From the NCBI GenBank assembly GCA_951828515.1, contig OX639992.1, positions 2,830,217-2,894,216 of the forward strand: a stretch of DNA of 64,000 nucleotides. Reading direction: 5' to 3'. The translations under genes and the position numbers were made by a program. The notes below the pieces were generated by a model. It did no database searches. It was not told where the DNA came from and saw only the letters and a list, made by a program, of their open reading frames with translations. This DNA is from an uncultured Poribacteria bacterium. Lineage in GTDB: Bacteria; Poribacteria; WGA-4E; WGA-3G. Of this stretch, positions 10,513 through 18,990 are shown piece by piece. Positions within the stretch are counted from its first letter, which is position 1. Every line of letters begins with the position of its first letter.

Positions 10513-10756
10513 TCGTATTCTCCTTGTTTACGTCGTGCGCGCTGAAAACGCGCCCACGAGATTAAATACTAAACTAACTTCAAACACTTTCGATTTGTAA
10601 TAACAAAAAAGAAATTTTCTATAAATTCTACACAGATTGCTTCGCAGTGAGAACCCTACGGGGTTGTGTTGTTGTGTGCTACGTTCTTCTACAGAGATGC
10701 CGCCCCACTGGGGCTACAAACCTCTTTACTGACCGCTGATTGCCGACGGCTAATAC
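10513..10756. other. intergenic leader of TPR gene with palindromes
   Basis: Holds a GC-rich hairpin (GTG..CGCG loop CGCGCAC) at 10534-10557, just upstream of the TPR start, an AT-rich stretch at 10560-10630, a GCCGCCCC/GGGGC palindrome at 10697-10716, and a short decamer run at 10726-10756. No open reading frame is supported. Confidence 0.45.
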
Positions 10757-11755
10757 CTACAACTCACTGGAATCGTAGACTTCTGGAATAGACAATATTT
10801 CCAACGGTACATCTAATAATTTTTGTGAAAAGTCTTTAAATCCGCTCCACTTCCGCTCATACTGTTGGAGTCCATGCTGTCCGGCATCCATACCCTGTAA
10901 CAAGAGCAGAGCGTACCTACTTTCGGTGAGTACATCACGACTCGTGAGACGTGCCCAGAACGTCCCCTGTGCCGGAAGTTCGGCATAGGCAAGCAATTCC
11001 GAGTCAATGTCTAACGCGACACTCGGTACTGTATCAGAATCATTCTCTTGGAGTGCGGTGAAGATATATCCTTCTGTCATCGGTTCATCGGTGAATAGCC
11101 AGACATCGGATCCTGAGTCAACAACAAGGGTTTCTGTCGTACGCCCGCTACTGACATTTCGACGGAGGTCAGCCGGTTGAGTTCCGGTTTCCGTATCCTG
11201 CTTGATAGCAAGCGCAGCGGTGGGTTGGACCGAGGCAGGTGAATCGCCAGAGAAGAACCGAATTTTCGCTGCCGCATACAAACGACCGAGCCTGGAGCCA
11301 CCGTCATCGTGTGGCGAGACCTGGTTAAGCAGAAGCGGCGCAACAACTAACATCGCCAGCGTTAGCCCGAAAATGTAATACGGAAAAGCGTGTTGTCTTA
11401 TGGAGAGAAATCCGCCGAAACGAGAATGATCGATACGCCGATGGAGCCGGGTGCGTAAATGCCACCCAAGACGCAGAGCGACTGCGGAGAGGCGTTGGTA
11501 GAGGGCAGTTGGCGCGCTCTGTTCAATACGGTGCTGGAGTCGCGTTGTAAACCGGGCGTAATAGGCATCGGATGCCTCCGGTTCGACGTAGAAGTTTTCG
11601 AGGAGGTGGTTCGTTTTCTTCAGGTCTACGACTTCTCGTTTGCAATATCCGCAGGAGCGGAGGTGCAATGCAACATCGGCTGTCTGTCGTTCGGAAAGCG
11701 TCCCATCTATATAGTCAGATAAAAGGCGTTCTATTTTGTCACACTTCGATCTCAT
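10757..11755 (-). CDS. anti-sigma factor with HCC zinc finger
   Basis: 332 residues from the ATG at 11755, which has a good Shine-Dalgarno (AGGGGAAG, 4 nt spacing). An in-frame GTG 30 nt upstream lacks one. The N-terminal ~70 residues form a ZAS domain with the HxxxCxxC motif (HLRSCGYC) that typically holds an ECF sigma factor. One membrane segment (AFPYYIFGLTLAMLVVAP) follows, then a ~190-residue extracytoplasmic domain without a recognised fold. It lies 150 bp downstream of the sigma gene on the same strand, so it is most likely its cognate regulator. The outer domain would be the sensor. Confidence 0.87.
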   Translation of the reverse strand: MRSKCDKIERLLSDYIDGTLSERQTADVALHLRSCGYCKREVVDLKKTNHLLENFYVEPEASDAYYARFTTRLQHRIEQSAPTALYQRLSAVALRLGWHLRTRLHRRIDHSRFGGFLSIRQHAFPYYIFGLTLAMLVVAPLLLNQVSPHDDGGSRLGRLYAAAKIRFFSGDSPASVQPTAALAIKQDTETGTQPADLRRNVSSGRTTETLVVDSGSDVWLFTDEPMTEGYIFTALQENDSDTVPSVALDIDSELLAYAELPAQGTFWARLTSRDVLTESRYALLLLQGMDAGQHGLQQYERKWSGFKDFSQKLLDVPLEILSIPEVYDSSEL

Positions 11756-11905
11756 TGATCTTCCCCTCGAGAGTGTGTATTCCACACGTCTATTTTTTTA
11801 ATTTTACCTTGCGGAGGAATAGCGTCCGTTAGAACTGTCAGATGCGTTCCTTAGATCCGCCTGCACCGTTGTTGCAGGAAACCACCGGTTTGGTTTTAAG
11901 GAAAC

Positions 11906-12490
11906 CTAAACCTGACTCGCATCTACATACGATTGGAGCAAAGTTCGAAGCTTTTTGCGCGCGTAGTGCAAGCGCGAGCGGACTGTACCTTCGGAGCAAT
12001 TGAGAATTGAAGCGATCTCCGCATGCGTTAAACCTTCAAATTCATGAAGGATAACAACTGTCCGATGTTTCAGTGTGAGACTGTTGACTGCCTCTGTGAC
12101 ATGGTGTCGCAGTTCAGCTTTTTCAGCATGGGCATGTGGATCATTGGCGATCTGGGCACGGTATCGAGTGCTCGCTTCATAGTCCGCTTCCGATGCTGTC
12201 TCAAGTGTAGACTCTCGCTGACGCTCTCTACGCTTGACAAAGTTCAATGCTTCGTTGACCGTTATTCGGTAGAGCCACGTCTCAAAAGCCGCGTCCTTCC
12301 GGAACGTCCGAATCGAACGGTACACCTTAATAAAGGTCTCTTGCATGACATCATCGGCATCCGCGTGGTTCTTGGTGATCTGCATCGCGAGACGGTAGAC
12401 CATCCGCTTATATCTTTCCACTAACGGTGCCAATGCTGTCTCGTCGCCTTCGCAGAGGTCGGCAATGAGCAAGGCTTCAGTTCTTTCCAC
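11906..12490 (-). CDS. ECF (sigma-70 family) RNA polymerase sigma factor
   Basis: 194 residues. Region 2 contains DADDVMQETFIKVYRSI and WLYRITVNEALNFVKR (-10 recognition and core binding). Region 4 contains the helix-turn-helix LTHAEIASILNCSEGTVRSR. There is no region 1.1 or 3, as expected for RpoE-like ECF factors. The adjacent downstream gene encodes a membrane zinc-finger anti-sigma. The targets are unknown, and the TPR gene downstream is a candidate. The start ATG at 12490 follows GAAGGAGAAAGT. Confidence 0.93.
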   Translation of the reverse strand: MERTEALLIADLCEGDETALAPLVERYKRMVYRLAMQITKNHADADDVMQETFIKVYRSIRTFRKDAAFETWLYRITVNEALNFVKRRERQRESTLETASEADYEASTRYRAQIANDPHAHAEKAELRHHVTEAVNSLTLKHRTVVILHEFEGLTHAEIASILNCSEGTVRSRLHYARKKLRTLLQSYVDASQV

Positions 12491-12599
12491 CGAACTTTCT
12501 CCTTCAGGTTTCTGACTGATTAATGGGTTTAGACAACGCCTTTTTGAAAACCGTTCAAAAAAATAAGGACTTTATACGCTATTATAGCATTATTCCGAA

Positions 12600-12830
12600 A
12601 ATTGTGTAAAGAAAAATTTGGCTATCGGCAGTCGGCTATCGGCAGTCGGCTACAGCTATCCGTTCTGAGCCTCTTCAGTAAAGAAGTTAGCATTTTTTTG
12701 ACGCGAACGATTTCATCGGCTAGCACAATATATTGATTAGCATTGATGTATTTAAGGTCGCGGGCAAGAAGAATGAGATACTCCGTTTCACTGATTGCTG
12801 AAAGCCAACAGCCGATAGCCGATAGCCATT
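12600..12830 (-). pseudogene. fossil of a four-helix-bundle (IVS-type) gene between decamer repeats
   Basis: On the minus strand, from about 12793 down to 12665, the frame encodes ETEYLILLARDLKY followed by a second helix ending VKKMLTSLLKRL. This matches the C-terminal half of the intact gene at 19793-20155. The N-terminal half is missing and is replaced by the decamer repeat exactly where the intact gene reads TCAGCCAGTGAAAC, a sequence that resembles the repeat. The frame also runs into a decamer repeat at its 3' end. It is a clear decayed copy. Confidence 0.8.
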
Positions 12831-12868
12831 AAAAAAAGGGCAACGTATTGAAAATACGCCGCCCTTTT
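12831..12868 (-). terminator. rho-independent terminator of the Ig-like lipoprotein gene
   Basis: Read on the minus strand: an AAAGGGC..GCGTATT arm, a TTC loop, an AATACG..GCCCTTT arm and a run of T. It lies 20 bp after the stop codon. Confidence 0.85.
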
Positions 12869-12887
12869 CGTCGAAATAGCCTCGAAT

Positions 12888-13538
12888 TTACTCTTTACCC
12901 TTGGTTACAAAGGTTACACTGACATCAGTAGAGTTGCCAGCAGCATCGGAGACTTTACCCGCGATAACGTAGGTCGTCTCGTTGCCAATCTCTTTACCTT
13001 TGACAAGTTCAAGCGTCGCTTTGTTGCCTTCGACTTTTCCAAGCCAACCGACATCGTCGCCGCCTTCGGTCTGCAGCGCGACGTTACCAGAAACGTCTTC
13101 ACTGAACTCAAGTTCGATCTTCGCGTCGCTGTTAATAGCTTCGGGATCGACATCCTTGTCACCATCTTTGACGGTGCCGCCAGTGACTGTGGGTGGATCG
13201 GTATCCGGTGCGGTGACCGTATAGCTGAGTGCCTGAGTTCCATCAGCCCAAGTGATCGTCAATGCGAGCGGACCGGGGGTGAAGGGGCCTGTGATTGTCG
13301 CTGATTTACCTGCGACTGTGACAGTACCGGCACTTACCGTGACATCCGCGGGTGCGTTGTCAAAGGTAACCGTAATACTTCCATTCGCCGCAATTTCGCC
13401 ACCCGGCGGGGTTGCACTTACGAAGTTAGCTGGTGCAGCTTCTTCTTCTTCAGTATCATCGCCACCACAGCCGACTATCAGTGACATGGCGAGTAAGCCT
13501 GCCAGCAATAAAGCGAAAGTTCTAAACAATTTTGTCAT
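12888..13538 (-). CDS. Ig-like domain lipoprotein
   Basis: 216 residues with a lipoprotein signal and lipobox LIVGC (Cys24), then an acidic DDTEEEEA linker. Two beta-rich domains follow: residues ~38-110, rich in Thr/Val, and ~115-216 resembling the Big_5 / SbsA Ig-like type (LEFSEDVSG, SDAAGNSTDVSVTF). It is probably a surface or periplasmic binding or adhesion protein. The ATG follows AAGGAGTTAACT, a strong ribosome binding site. It has its own terminator and a long leader. Confidence 0.82.
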   Translation of the reverse strand: MTKLFRTFALLLAGLLAMSLIVGCGGDDTEEEEAAPANFVSATPPGGEIAANGSITVTFDNAPADVTVSAGTVTVAGKSATITGPFTPGPLALTITWADGTQALSYTVTAPDTDPPTVTGGTVKDGDKDVDPEAINSDAKIELEFSEDVSGNVALQTEGGDDVGWLGKVEGNKATLELVKGKEIGNETTYVIAGKVSDAAGNSTDVSVTFVTKGKE

Positions 13539-14100
13539 TAGAGTTAACTCCTTAAATTGTAAAGTTTATCAAAATACACCCTTTCAATAGGGTGTCCTAA
13601 AACTTTCGGTCCTTTCCCATAGACACTCACGAGAGCACTCGGGAAAGCCGGTTTCGGTTACGCTGCTGATTGTACAATTCAACAACGCCCTTGAAACCTA
13701 TGATCATATTCTCGTTAAGTCAAGTAACGTAGGGCTATTTCGTTTGTTGTTCCCTCCGCTATGCGTAAAGAACAAACCGACACGTTGAGAACAGAATTCC
13801 GCGAGGACAGTTAACAGAGTAAAACACCATTGGATTGTTGCACCCCTCGCCCGAAAGTCAATATCTAAACGAGTACCTTAAAGTTTAGCAAAAATTGCAA
13901 ACTTTGTAAAGGTAAAATTACGGATTTTCCCAAAATTATATGAAAATTAGTCTCTTTTGTCAAGAGAAAACTTCATTTGCCCGTAAATTTACCATAAATT
14001 TTAACGTTGTCAAGAAAAAAATTGATACATGTACTCGTAAGTTCAAGTTTAAGGACATTATATAGTATATCACAAATTGAAGAAAAAAGCAATTTTTTTT
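13539..14100 (-). promoter_or_regulatory. long leader/promoter region of the Ig-like lipoprotein gene
   Basis: About 560 bp without a gene. A perfect 7-bp hairpin (ACACCCT, 6-nt loop, AGGGTGT) lies at 13575-13594, some 35 nt before the start codon. A longer stem (CTTTCCC/GGGAAAG) encloses 13614-13650. The stretch 13880-14100 is strongly AT-rich, as expected for a promoter. The hairpin next to the ribosome binding site could affect translation or mRNA stability. I do not recognise a known riboswitch. Confidence 0.45.
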
Positions 14101-14296
14101 AATGGCTATCGGCTGTCGGCAAGGATGGCAGTCGGGGCGTTCCGCTGCGCTCCACTCTCAGCGGTCGGCTTTCAGCAAAGAGGGTTCTCTTAAAGGATGA
14201 ACTCTTTACCGATACCCGAGAGGTTTTTTCGGAAGAAAAAACCGCCCCGACTGCCGACTGCTATTTTTCTGACTACTGACTGCCGACGGCTGATGG
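14101..14296. repeat. decamer-repeat palindromic element
   Basis: Left arm of GGCTATCGGCTGTCGG type, a central AAAGAGGG...CTCTTT stem (14178-14209), an A/T-rich insert and a right arm GACTGCCGACTGC / GACTGCCGACGGC. It reaches to within one base of the dprA stop codon. The same architecture recurs at 45494, 52138, 53100 and 57180. Confidence 0.7.
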
Positions 14297-15265
14297 CTAA
14301 TTTTCAAACAATCCCATCTGTTCACTTGCTGCTCCACTCGCATACGTTTCAAGACGCTCTGGATGTGTTAGGACATCAACCACTTTGTCAACCTCGGTCG
14401 GTGTGAAAGGAAACGCGCCTGTCCTTATCAATTCTTGGGGTCCCTCGCGCAGCGCGTGCGCTGTATCCCAGCGGCATGCGATTACGGATCTGTCCTGACG
14501 CTGCGCATACCGTGCTGTATGCATCGCACCCCCAGTCTTTCGCGCCTCAGTCACAATCGTTGCTATAGAAAGTCCACTGATAATACGATTCCTCTGCACG
14601 AGGTTGCCTGGTGAGGGGACTGTCGGGAATGGGTGCTCTGAAAACAGGCATCCATGCTCATAAATCTTCACAGCGAGTGGGTTATTCCGTCCCGGATAGA
14701 TAGAAGACAGATCTGTGCCGACAACGCCAATCGTCTTTCCCATACCCGCGAGCGCACCGGAGTGTGCATACGTATCAATGCCGGTTGCCAATCCACTGAC
14801 GACCGTGAATCCGGCGAGCGCGAGTTGTGTCGCCAGCGAAAGCGTCAACTCGATCCCCTCTATGCTCGGATTCTGGCTCCCCACAATCGAGACACATCGG
14901 TCGCCAATTTCCGTTAACGTCCCGACGCTACAGAGAATCCCCGGCGCATCAGGCAAGTTTTTAAGTTGTGCAGGATAGTCTGGATCTTCAAGACACATCA
15001 CCCTGACATCCTGATCTTCGAGAGCACTGAGTCTCTCCCGAAAGGTCGGGAAATTACTGGATACTGTGAGTATGCGGGATGCGAGAACGGGATTAAAGGA
15101 GGGTAACCGCGCGATTTCGGGGAGTTCCGCTTCAAAAATTGCTTGCGCGCTACCGAAGCGTGCGATGAGCCGTCTAATCCGCACGCTGCCAAGCCCTTCA
15201 ACAGAGGCGAGTGCCAGCCAGTATTCAAGGGGTGTGTTGTTTTTTTTTGAATCTGTCATATCCAT
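14297..15265 (-). CDS. dprA: DNA-processing protein DprA
   Basis: 322 residues. DprA binds incoming single-stranded DNA and loads RecA in natural transformation. Here an N-terminal HhH/SAM-like region (ASVEGLGSVRIRRLI) is followed by the Rossmann-like core with SGLATGIDTYAHSGAL, the GKTIGVVGTDLSSIYP segment and the RNRIISGLS motif. The C-terminal winged domain seen in many relatives is short or missing. The start could be ATG 15265 or ATG 15259. It may help explain how a genome with this many repeats takes up DNA, although the protein is near-universal. Confidence 0.93.
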   Translation of the reverse strand: MDMTDSKKNNTPLEYWLALASVEGLGSVRIRRLIARFGSAQAIFEAELPEIARLPSFNPVLASRILTVSSNFPTFRERLSALEDQDVRVMCLEDPDYPAQLKNLPDAPGILCSVGTLTEIGDRCVSIVGSQNPSIEGIELTLSLATQLALAGFTVVSGLATGIDTYAHSGALAGMGKTIGVVGTDLSSIYPGRNNPLAVKIYEHGCLFSEHPFPTVPSPGNLVQRNRIISGLSIATIVTEARKTGGAMHTARYAQRQDRSVIACRWDTAHALREGPQELIRTGAFPFTPTEVDKVVDVLTHPERLETYASGAASEQMGLFEN

Positions 15266-15339
15266 TTACATTTCGAGGAAGTATTTCCTTTATACCTTAA
15301 TATATAATAGCACAGCATTGCGCTATATGTCAAATTCAT

Positions 15340-15357
15340 GCTGTGCTCGCTCCTACA
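15340..15357. repeat. GTAGGAGCGAGC palindrome, inverted copy (family D)
   Basis: GTGCTCGCTCCTACA is the inverse of the two direct copies at 15469 and 15514. All three lie just upstream of the RAYT remnant. Confidence 0.75.
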
Positions 15358-15413
15358 GCGGAAAAACGTTCACGCATATAAAGTAAATATGGAAAACTAA
15401 ATGACCCTGTAAT

Positions 15414-15446
15414 TTTCTTGACTTCAGGTTCCAGATGTTTTATACT
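15414..15446 (+). promoter_or_regulatory. sigma70-type promoter ahead of the RAYT fossil and liv genes
   Basis: TTGACT, 17 bp, TATACT. It is oriented toward livG and could drive the fossil and livGF. Two palindromes lie between it and the genes. Confidence 0.5.
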
Positions 15447-15468
15447 TTAACAAATTAGGCACACCCGT

Positions 15469-15537
15469 TGTAGGAGCGAGCTGGGCTCGCGATGTTTCTA
15501 TCTATTGACGCATTGTAGGAGCGAGCTGTGCTCGCGA
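15469..15537. repeat. pair of GTAGGAGCGAGC palindromes (family D)
   Basis: Copies at 15469-15492 and 15514-15537: TGTAGGAGCGAGC, a 3-nt loop, then GCTCGC. The family resembles the GTAG-led REPs known from Pseudomonas. The second copy ends 25 bp before the truncated RAYT frame, as expected for a REP next to its transposase. Confidence 0.8.
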
Positions 15538-15562
15538 TACTTCACACTAAATAATCGATAAA

Positions 15563-15675
15563 ATGGAAAACATGCAACACACACCAACTCGCGGACATCG
15601 TCAACTCCGGAAAGGCAGACAATCAATATCGGGTTTCTACTATTACCTCACAGTTTGCACCGTCAGAAAGATAGG
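15563..15675 (+). pseudogene. N-terminal fragment of a REP-associated tyrosine transposase (RAYT)
   Basis: The first ~36 residues (RGHRQLRKGRQSISGFYYYLTVCT) align with the start of the intact RAYT at 24196 (KGHHQLRKGRQSIQGAYYSVTLAT). After that the frame reads into the ribosome binding site and start of livG. The HUH motif and catalytic Tyr are gone, so this is a fossil. It marks an old insertion upstream of the liv genes. Confidence 0.82.
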
Positions 15676-15695
15676 AATCGAACGAGGAGAAAAAA

Positions 15696-16478
15696 ATGAA
15701 AAATACCCCCATACGCCTGCTCTCAACAGACGGAATCAGCCGGCATTATGGTGGTGTCATTGCATTGTCGGAAGTTACAATGGCTGTACACCCCGGGCAA
15801 ATCTTCAGCTTAATTGGACCTAATGGTGCAGGAAAGACGACACTCTTCAACTGCGTTACCGGTTTAGATAAACCGACATTCGGCACTGTTAACTTCCTGG
15901 GGGAATCTATTACTGGACTCCGTCCGGACGAAGTTACGGGACTCGGCATCAGCAGGACATTTCAGAACATACGACTCTTCGCAGAACTCACGGTCCTTGA
16001 TAACGTCAAAATCGGGAGACATCCCCGCACCACCAGCACGCTTGTCGGGGCGGTCTTCCGCACGAGTAGACAGAAAAGTGAGGAAGAGGCGATCACCACA
16101 CACTCGCACGATATGCTCGAATTTGTTGGGTTAGATGACATCAGCGATCAGACGGCAGGAAATCTCTCCTACGGCGACCAACGACGTGTCGAAATCGCCA
16201 GAGCCTTGGCAACCGAACCGAGACTCCTTCTCCTCGACGAACCCGCTGCCGGAATGAACCCGCAAGAAACGCAAGAACTCATTGATCTTATCTACGCGAT
16301 ACGAGAGCAAGCTGTCACCGTGCTTCTCATTGAACACGACGTAAAACTGGTGATGCAAATCTCTGACTGGGTTACCGTGCTGGACCACGGCGAAAAAATC
16401 AGCGAAGGGATACCCACGGACGTACAGAACGACGAACGCGTCATTGAGGCATATTTGGGGGCTTCTGAAGATGCTTGA
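15696..16478 (+). CDS. livG: branched-chain amino acid ABC transporter ATPase LivG
   Basis: 260 residues. One of two ATPases of the high-affinity Leu/Ile/Val importer. Walker A GPNGAGKT, signature LSYGDQRRVEIARAL and Walker B LLLLDEPAAGMNP are all intact, and the LivG-type insert between Q-loop and signature (PRTTSTLVGAVFRTSR) is present. The start follows GAGGAGAAAAAA. It overlaps livF by 8 bp. The binding protein and permeases (livK, livH, livM) are not nearby upstream, where a transposase fossil sits. Confidence 0.93.
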   Translation: MKNTPIRLLSTDGISRHYGGVIALSEVTMAVHPGQIFSLIGPNGAGKTTLFNCVTGLDKPTFGTVNFLGESITGLRPDEVTGLGISRTFQNIRLFAELTVLDNVKIGRHPRTTSTLVGAVFRTSRQKSEEEAITTHSHDMLEFVGLDDISDQTAGNLSYGDQRRVEIARALATEPRLLLLDEPAAGMNPQETQELIDLIYAIREQAVTVLLIEHDVKLVMQISDWVTVLDHGEKISEGIPTDVQNDERVIEAYLGASEDA

Positions 16479-17175
16479 ACTTCAAGACATTCATACCTAT
16501 TACGGAAACATACGCGCCGTTCGAGGCATCTCCGTTACTGTCAACGAAAACGAGATGGTCTGTTTGATCGGTGCCAACGGTGCCGGAAAATCGACGACGC
16601 TTATGACGGCATCCGGTATACACGCCCCCGTTGAGGGCAGTGTACACTTTGATGGCAACGACATCACAACGACATCGGCAGAAGAACGCGTCACACTCGG
16701 TATCTCGCAGGTTCCAGAAGGACGGCTCATCTTCCCAGATATGAGTGTTCTTGAGAACCTCGAACTCGGTGCCTATTCAAGAAACGATAAAAGTGGCATT
16801 AGAGACGATTTAGACAAAATTTTTCAGTTTTTCCCCGTCCTACAGAACCGGCAGAAGCAGCGCGGTGGCAGTCTCAGCGGTGGTGAACAACAGATGCTCG
16901 CAATAGGACGCGCATTGATGTCCAAGCCGAGGCTGCTCTTGTTAGACGAACCCTCCTTAGGACTCGCACCCCTTATCGTCAAACAGATTTTCGAGATCAT
17001 CCAGCAAATTAACACCGACGGCACAACTATCCTCCTTGTGGAACAGAATGCACAAATCGCACTGCAAGTGACCAATAGAGGCTACGTCATGGAGACCGGT
17101 GAAATTACAATTGAGGGCACCTCCGCCGACCTATTAGCCGACGAACGCGTGCGGCAGGCGTATCTCGGAGAATAA
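16471..17175 (+). CDS. livF: branched-chain amino acid ABC transporter ATPase LivF
   Basis: 234 residues from the ATG at 16471, inside the end of livG (8-nt overlap, translational coupling). Walker A GANGAGKS, signature LSGGEQQMLAIGRAL, Walker B LLLLDEPSLGLAP. It is shorter than LivG, as is typical. It pairs with LivG on the membrane permeases to energise uptake. Confidence 0.93.
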   Translation: MLELQDIHTYYGNIRAVRGISVTVNENEMVCLIGANGAGKSTTLMTASGIHAPVEGSVHFDGNDITTTSAEERVTLGISQVPEGRLIFPDMSVLENLELGAYSRNDKSGIRDDLDKIFQFFPVLQNRQKQRGGSLSGGEQQMLAIGRALMSKPRLLLLDEPSLGLAPLIVKQIFEIIQQINTDGTTILLVEQNAQIALQVTNRGYVMETGEITIEGTSADLLADERVRQAYLGE

Positions 17176-17232
17176 AAATAGGTTTGATATCCGAAGGCGA
17201 ATATGGTTTACTGTACACGAAGGAGAGACACC

Positions 17233-17694
17233 ATGAGACGATACATTTTATTCTCACTCCTCTTTTGTGGCATCGCTTCGCCCGCACTCGCTGCGTTGAC
17301 GGATGCCGACCTTGATAAGATCCGCTTGATCGTCAAAGAGGAAGTCAAGCAAGAGATTGAGAGTTCTGAAAAACGGATGAAACAGTATATTGATACCAAA
17401 ATTGATGCCGTTAATACCAGAATTGATGCCGTTAATACCAGAATTGATGCCGTTAATACCAAAGTTGATGGCGTTGGAAAACGTCTGGATGATAGAATTG
17501 ATAGTGTTGAGAAACAGATGACGTTCTTGCTGAATGTTATCTATGGATTGATCGCACTCATTATCATTGCTATCGGGATTCCACAAGTCATCATAGGATG
17601 GCGGAGCAAAAGAGACCACTCGCTTGAAAATCGGATTGAAAGGCTCACAGAGGAGATTGAGGCACTCAAGCGACAACACATCGTTAAACCTTAA
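17233..17694 (+). CDS. secreted coiled-coil protein with C-terminal membrane segment
   Basis: 153 residues from the ATG at 17233 (ribosome binding site GGAGAGAC), 30 nt inside the longest open frame. A cleavable signal (MRRYILFSLLFCGIASPALA) is followed by a coiled coil. That coil contains three tandem heptads IDAVNTR/K encoded by near-identical 21-bp repeats (17399-17465), then a strong membrane helix (~100-125) and a charged helical tail. The tandem heptads suggest length changes by slippage. No family name is recognised. It lies between livF and lgt, 6 bp before lgt, so co-transcription with lgt is likely. Confidence 0.72.
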   Translation: MRRYILFSLLFCGIASPALAALTDADLDKIRLIVKEEVKQEIESSEKRMKQYIDTKIDAVNTRIDAVNTRIDAVNTKVDGVGKRLDDRIDSVEKQMTFLLNVIYGLIALIIIAIGIPQVIIGWRSKRDHSLENRIERLTEEIEALKRQHIVKP

Positions 17695-17700
17695 AAACAG

Positions 17701-18528
17701 ATGTATCCTACAATTGTTGATTTCGGTCCCGTCGGTATCCATTCTTACGGGTTGATGTTAGCCACGGCATTTATTACAGTCGTCTTTGTTATACAATCCG
17801 AATTAAAGCGACGCGGTTTTGTTCCAGAACTCGCCTCGGCTATCGTTATGGCGGCGGCGATCGGGGGCATTGTCGGCGCGAAACTCTATTCTGCGTTACT
17901 CGACGGTCAAATCACTTTCCGAGAAATTTTCTCAACGAGTGGGTTAGTCTGGTATGGCGGTTTCATCGGCGGGTGTCTCGCCGTTATTATTGTAGTCCTC
18001 CGCTCCCCGAACCCATTCCTACCTACAATCGACATCGTTGGTCCGACGGTTATCCTCGGATACGGTATCGGTCGAATCGGCTGTCTTCTCGCTGGCGATG
18101 GCGACTATGGACCGCCGTCAGATCTACCATGGGCGATGGCGTTCCCCAACGGCACTGTCCCCACCACTATCCCTGTTCATCCGACCCCTATATACGAGAC
18201 GCTCCTGTCGTGTGCATTTTTCGGTATTCTCTGGTCGCAGCGCCGTAAGTTTGAGGCGACACCGGGGGCACTGTTCGGTGCGAGTCTTGTGGCGTTGGGC
18301 GTAGAGCGGTTTATCGCTGAGTTTTGGCGGATCACGCCTCGCGTGCTTGGATGGATGTCAGCGGCGCAACTTTTGAGTATCGCGGCATTCATTCTGGGTA
18401 TTGCGCTCATTCTCTGGATGCGCACCCGTCCCCGTGTGGTGGAAAGTGAAATCGGGAACCTCGTCAGTGAAACAACAGAACGTAAAAATACGAAACCTCG
18501 CCAACGGAGTAGACGCCGTCGACGGTAA
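17701..18528 (+). CDS. lgt: prolipoprotein diacylglyceryl transferase
   Basis: 275 residues with about seven membrane helices. It transfers diacylglycerol from phosphatidylglycerol to the lipobox Cys of prolipoproteins, consistent with the many lipobox proteins in this window. The Lgt signature region YGIGRIGCLLAGDGDYG and the HPTPIYE motif are present. A basic C-terminal tail (RQRSRRRRR) is unusual but plausible for a cytoplasmic end. The ATG at 17701 is 6 bp after the previous stop. Confidence 0.95.
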   Translation: MYPTIVDFGPVGIHSYGLMLATAFITVVFVIQSELKRRGFVPELASAIVMAAAIGGIVGAKLYSALLDGQITFREIFSTSGLVWYGGFIGGCLAVIIVVLRSPNPFLPTIDIVGPTVILGYGIGRIGCLLAGDGDYGPPSDLPWAMAFPNGTVPTTIPVHPTPIYETLLSCAFFGILWSQRRKFEATPGALFGASLVALGVERFIAEFWRITPRVLGWMSAAQLLSIAAFILGIALILWMRTRPRVVESEIGNLVSETTERKNTKPRQRSRRRRR

Positions 18529-18692
18529 GGGTCAACGCGTTTTCGATTCCGACTTCAAGAACGCAAGCCCCAGCGGGTTTGGTGAGAGATATCAAGGCGC
18601 ACTCCTCGAAATTCATCAACAAAAAGCAGTGGATTGCAAATAGATTTGAATGGCAGGTTGGGTTTGGGGCGTTTTCGTATGCGCGCTCTCAA

Positions 18693-18831
18693 TTATAGTA
18701 AAACCCATAATTAAGTTTACACTCTGTAATGCGGCGAGGTTAGGGGGAAACGCCCTATCAAAAACACCTCGCCAGCAATGTGGGGTTTTGTGTTTTCGAG
18801 AGTGTGCAAGTATTTTCGGGCTTTACTATAA
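18693..18831. mobile_element. 139-bp inverted-repeat element (TTATAGTAAA ends)
   Basis: Bounded by TTATAGTAAAACCC and its near-inverse GGGCTTTACTATAA. The arms extend further, with CACTCT near the left end answered by AGAGTG near the right. The centre holds a GGCGAGGT/ACCTCGCC palindrome interrupted by the 20-bp module at 18747-18766. A second copy lies at 34307-34427. It has no coding capacity, so it is MITE-like. Confidence 0.75.
18747..18766. repeat. 20-bp module nested in a GGCGAGG palindrome
   Basis: A segment differing at 2 of 20 positions from the module at 40793-40812. Here it separates the two arms of a family B palindrome. Confidence 0.7.
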
Positions 18832-18839
18832 TGCGACTG

Positions 18840-18920
18840 AACAAATGCCGCCCCTCTGGGGCTTGGTTTTTATGTTATCTGCGTTTCTACACAAATGCCG
18901 CCCCTTCGGGGCTAAACTAT
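18840..18920. repeat. two GCCGCCCC/GGGGC palindromes
   Basis: ATGCCGCCCC, a short loop and GGGGCT at 18845-18864 and again at 18895-18914. Further copies occur at 10697 and 34457. They lie upstream of the sulfotransferase-like gene. Confidence 0.6.
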
Positions 18921-18990
18921 GGTCTTCCGTTATCGAAACCTATAGACCTTTATGTAAGGTGTAAATATAAAGGTATAAAGGACGCACAGC

